NCBI GenBank assembly: GCA_964457455.1 | Contig: CAYWJN010000109.1 | Coordinates: 1-7,664, forward strand | Direction of reading: 5' to 3' | Source of the DNA: JABMPU01 sp964457455 | Lineage (GTDB): Bacteria; Cloacimonadota; Cloacimonadia; Cloacimonadales; TCS61 | Length of the DNA: 7,664 nucleotides | Translations under genes and position numbers: made by a program | In this document: one piece after another, positions 5,013 to 7,664 of the stretch | How positions within the stretch are numbered: the first letter of the stretch is position 1 | Layout: each line of letters opens with the position of its first letter | The notes under the pieces: model-generated | Database searches by the model: none | Seen by the model: the letters and a program-made list of their open reading frames with translations, nothing else | What the model was told of the DNA's origin: nothing

Positions 5013-7457
5013 ATGTTCCAACAATATCTTTATAGATGCACAGAAAAAGTAATTCAGGAAATCAATATTGGCTTAATGGAATTTTTGGAATTGAATCAGG
5101 AATATTTTACACCGGAAATGGTCTTAATCGGAATGTTAGAACATAAAAATTCCGGATTATTAAAAATCTTTGAGGAAGCAGGTTATCAACCGGAAGAAAC
5201 TAGCAACAAAATCCTGGGAATTTTGTATAATAAACAGGAACTTGTTCCCAGAAAAACCAGAGAAAAATATCAAAAAATCAATCTCATTCCAGAAACTGAA
5301 GAACTCTTTAAAGTTGCACTCGATATCACCAATGAATTCAATGATAAATATATCAGTGAGGATACATTATTTTTAGCATTGTTCCGGTTAGATTATGAAG
5401 ATATAATCAAAATATTTCAAGAAGTCCGTCTGGAAGAGGAGAAGATCAAAACAGCAATCAAAACACTTCGTAAAGGAAGACGAATTACAGACAAAAATGC
5501 AGAATCAAAAGTCGATGTCTTGAAGCTTTTTACATCAGATCTTACGGAAATGGCGAGAAAAGGTCAGCTCGATCCGGTAATCGGCAGAGAACAAGAAATA
5601 ATGCGTGTAATCGAAGTTCTTTCACGGAGGAAAAAGAATAATCCGATATTAGTAGGTTATCCGGGAGTTGGAAAAACTGTAATTGTGGAAGGTTTGGCAA
5701 ATCTTATTGCTGAAGCGGATGTACCTGAAACATTATTGGAAAAAAGGATCTTGCAGCTTAATATGGCTGAGATCGTTGCCGGAGCAAAATTCAAAGGTGA
5801 GTTTGAAGAAAGGATGAAAGCAGTAAAAGATGAGATCATCAATGCTGCTGGTTCGATCATCCTTTTCATCGATGAGACTCATACAGTAGTTTCCAGTGGA
5901 AGTGCAGATGGTATCAGTGCTTCGAATATTCTCAAACCGGCTCTGGAAAAAGGTCAATTACAATGTATCGGAGCTACAACCTTCCAAGAATATAAAAGAT
6001 ACATTGAAACTGATAAAGCTCTTGAACGACGATTTCAGCAAATTATCGTGAATGAACCTACTATCGAGGAAACTATAAAGATATTGAATGGTCTTAAAGC
6101 AAAATATGAAACACATCACACGATAGAATATATTCCCGAAGCTCTAAAATATGCTGCGGTTCTATCCGAAAAATATATTACAGATAGATTTTTACCCGAT
6201 AAAGCCATCGATCTGATCGATGAAGCCGGAGCCAGGAAACATCTGAGAATGATCTATGTTCCACCTGATATAAGTCATTTGGAAAAAGAAAAAATCAAAC
6301 TCAAAGATGAACAAATGGTTAATTTTCAGAAAAAGGATTTTGAAAATGTTGCCTTAATCCAGCAGAAAATTGTAAGCATAAATAAAAAAATAAAATCACT
6401 TCGTTCTAAAATGACTAAAATCCGGAAATCCACTGACATGGTCGTAAAAGTTGATGATATAGCAGCAGTCGTTACTCGTTGGACCGGAATTCCTGCTCAA
6501 AGAATGTTGAAAACAGAAGCAAAGAAACTTCTGGAAATGGAAGTCAATCTTCATAAAAGAATTATTGGTCAGGATATTGCTATTAATGCTATAAGTGATG
6601 CCATCCGTAGAAATCGGGCAGGATTGAAAGAATCTTCAAGACCGATTGGAGCATTTCTTTTTCTGGGACCGACCGGAGTTGGAAAAACCGAACTGGCAAA
6701 AGCTCTTGCTGAATTTCTGATGGATGATGAGAAAAAGATCATTCGACTCGATATGTCTGAATATATGGAGGAACATACTGTTTCAAAAATTATCGGTTCT
6801 CCTCCCGGTTATGTTGGATATGGTGAAGGTGGTCAGCTTACGGAACAGGTAAAAAGAAATCCGTATTCTATTATTTTACTCGATGAAATTGAAAAAGCAC
6901 ATACGAATATTTTTAATGTTCTGCTCCAGATTTTTGATGAAGGACATCTAACCGATGGGCAGGGAATGAAAGTTTCTTTCAAGAATACGGTGATCATTGG
7001 AACATCTAATATCGGCGGAAAGAAAATTGTCAAAGATGTAAAAAGAATCGGTTTTGAAACACAGGAAGACAGCGAAAAAACTTATAATCAAATGAAAAAG
7101 CTTATTATGAGCGATGTGAAGAAACTTTTCAAACCGGAATTCCTGAACCGGCTCGACGATATCATCGTATTCCATTCCTTAACAAAAGAGAATTTTAAAC
7201 AAATCGTGAACCTGGAATTGAAGAAATTACAGAAAAGATTGCTGGAAAATGAAATCGAAGTTGAATTTACAAACAAAGTCAGGAAAATGTTATTGAAATT
7301 CGGATTCAGTGAATTTTACGGAGCTCGTCCTTTAAAAAGAGAAATCGAAAAAAGAATAGAAAATCCTCTCTCCAGGATGTTGATCAAAAATGAACTGAAA
7401 AAGAATAATAGATATATTATCGATGAAAAGGATTCTGAAATTTATTTGAAGAAGTAA
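5013..7457 (+). CDS. clpC: ClpC-type Hsp100 AAA+ unfoldase, ATPase subunit of Clp protease
   Basis: This complete 814-residue cytosolic unfoldase threads proteins through a hexameric ring, normally into ClpP. A divergent Clp N-domain occupies about 1-150. D1 has Walker A GYPGVGKT (215-222; the usual Glu after the first Gly is Tyr), pore loop AGAKFKGEF (Phe260 in place of Tyr), Walker B Asp287-Glu288 and the arginine-finger block ALERRFQ. The middle domain (about 410-475) is short, with a UVR-like stretch at 439-453; this marks ClpC rather than ClpB, whose middle domain is about twice as long. D2 has GPTGVGKT (552-559), pore loop GYVGYG (Tyr600), Asp624-Glu625 and sensor-2 GARPLKRE (770 on). 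IGF at 679-681 sits where ClpC proteins carry the ClpP-docking tripeptide, so a protease role is likely. It is transcribed alone, divergent from the chalcone-isomerase-like gene; mcsA, mcsB and ctsR are not present. GC is higher than in the left part of the window. Confidence 0.9.
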   Translation: MFQQYLYRCTEKVIQEINIGLMEFLELNQEYFTPEMVLIGMLEHKNSGLLKIFEEAGYQPEETSNKILGILYNKQELVPRKTREKYQKINLIPETEELFKVALDITNEFNDKYISEDTLFLALFRLDYEDIIKIFQEVRLEEEKIKTAIKTLRKGRRITDKNAESKVDVLKLFTSDLTEMARKGQLDPVIGREQEIMRVIEVLSRRKKNNPILVGYPGVGKTVIVEGLANLIAEADVPETLLEKRILQLNMAEIVAGAKFKGEFEERMKAVKDEIINAAGSIILFIDETHTVVSSGSADGISASNILKPALEKGQLQCIGATTFQEYKRYIETDKALERRFQQIIVNEPTIEETIKILNGLKAKYETHHTIEYIPEALKYAAVLSEKYITDRFLPDKAIDLIDEAGARKHLRMIYVPPDISHLEKEKIKLKDEQMVNFQKKDFENVALIQQKIVSINKKIKSLRSKMTKIRKSTDMVVKVDDIAAVVTRWTGIPAQRMLKTEAKKLLEMEVNLHKRIIGQDIAINAISDAIRRNRAGLKESSRPIGAFLFLGPTGVGKTELAKALAEFLMDDEKKIIRLDMSEYMEEHTVSKIIGSPPGYVGYGEGGQLTEQVKRNPYSIILLDEIEKAHTNIFNVLLQIFDEGHLTDGQGMKVSFKNTVIIGTSNIGGKKIVKDVKRIGFETQEDSEKTYNQMKKLIMSDVKKLFKPEFLNRLDDIIVFHSLTKENFKQIVNLELKKLQKRLLENEIEVEFTNKVRKMLLKFGFSEFYGARPLKREIEKRIENPLSRMLIKNELKKNNRYIIDEKDSEIYLKK

Positions 7458-7572
7458 TGTATTTTTCACTTATGTGCAGGAGTGTGAGAACAAATAGACA
7501 GGAATTATTTATTGATTTTTAAAAAAAAAATTGGTTCATTTGTTGAAAAAGATTTTATGGAAGCATTATAGA

Positions 7573-7597
7573 AAATTCCAAATTCCAAATTCCAAAT
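7573..7597. repeat. AAATTCC tandem repeat, 3.6 units
   Basis: Three exact AAATTCC heptamers are followed by AAAT, in the non-coding stretch after clpC. The surrounding 207 bases are AT-rich, with a run of ten A at 7521-7530, and show no convincing gene or terminator. Confidence 0.75.
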
Positions 7598-7664
7598 AAT
7601 TTCAAAATCTGGCTTAATAGTCAAAAATTGGTTGCTAAAATAGCATCTAATATACGATGTGTTA

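Noticed and set aside
3209..7457. Type VI secretion locus suggested by a PP2C phosphatase near a Clp ATPase
   Set aside because: The Clp protein has a ClpC-type short middle domain and an IGF ClpP-docking loop, unlike ClpV, and no Tss gene is present.
7457..7522. 21-codon frame whose ATG overlaps the clpC stop (TAATG)
   Set aside because: The overlap is suggestive, but the frame is tiny, with no motif and no ribosome binding site.

Overview
The window looks like a piece of a low-GC bacterial genome with Gram-negative character (a periplasmic-type chalcone-isomerase-like protein). An anaerobic FCB-group lineage is possible but unproven; no rRNA or taxonomic marker is present. Seven protein-coding genes are supported. 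Six are on the minus strand and one, clpC, is on the plus strand. One of the seven is a 56-residue gene that is easy to miss.

Left part (1-2952, minus strand). In transcription order this holds an OLD/ABC-type AAA ATPase (2952-1852), a TOPRIM-like DUF4276-type protein (1849-1148, TTG start), a protein made only of the N-terminal helix-hairpin-helix domain of RadC (1000-665), and the first 220 codons of a DNA methyltransferase (662-1, cut by the window edge). ATPase/TOPRIM and half-RadC/methyltransferase form two tight pairs, each with 2 nt between stop and start, separated by a 147-nt gap. The ATPase/TOPRIM pair resembles split OLD-type anti-phage effectors such as PARIS or the RloA/RloB type, but I cannot assign it to a named system. 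The second pair looks like the modification half of a restriction-modification or related system whose remaining genes would lie beyond position 1. This is the best candidate for an undescribed defence system. Hand-counted lines show the ATPase/TOPRIM genes are much poorer in GC (about 17-22%) than the genes to the right (about 35-48%), which suggests horizontal acquisition.

Junction (2953-3208). This stretch has no gene but is dense in structure: a 28-bp near-perfect palindrome over a candidate -35 box of the ATPase operon, three copies of a CACGAAA-type 9-mer, a degenerate heptamer array (AACCCTG type), and a 15-bp imperfect inverted repeat that spans the stop codon of the phosphatase gene.

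Middle part (3209-4786, minus strand). An apparent three-gene operon encodes an exported chalcone-isomerase-like protein, a tiny zinc-ribbon membrane protein overlapping it by ATGA, and a PP2C-type protein phosphatase with a TTG start and a good ribosome binding site. It probably handles envelope or signalling functions and looks like resident genome.

Right part (4793-7664). A 220-bp divergent promoter region precedes a complete 814-residue ClpC-type Hsp100 unfoldase, which carries an IGF loop expected to dock ClpP. The 207 bases after clpC hold only an AAATTCC tandem repeat and AT-rich sequence; I see no gene there.
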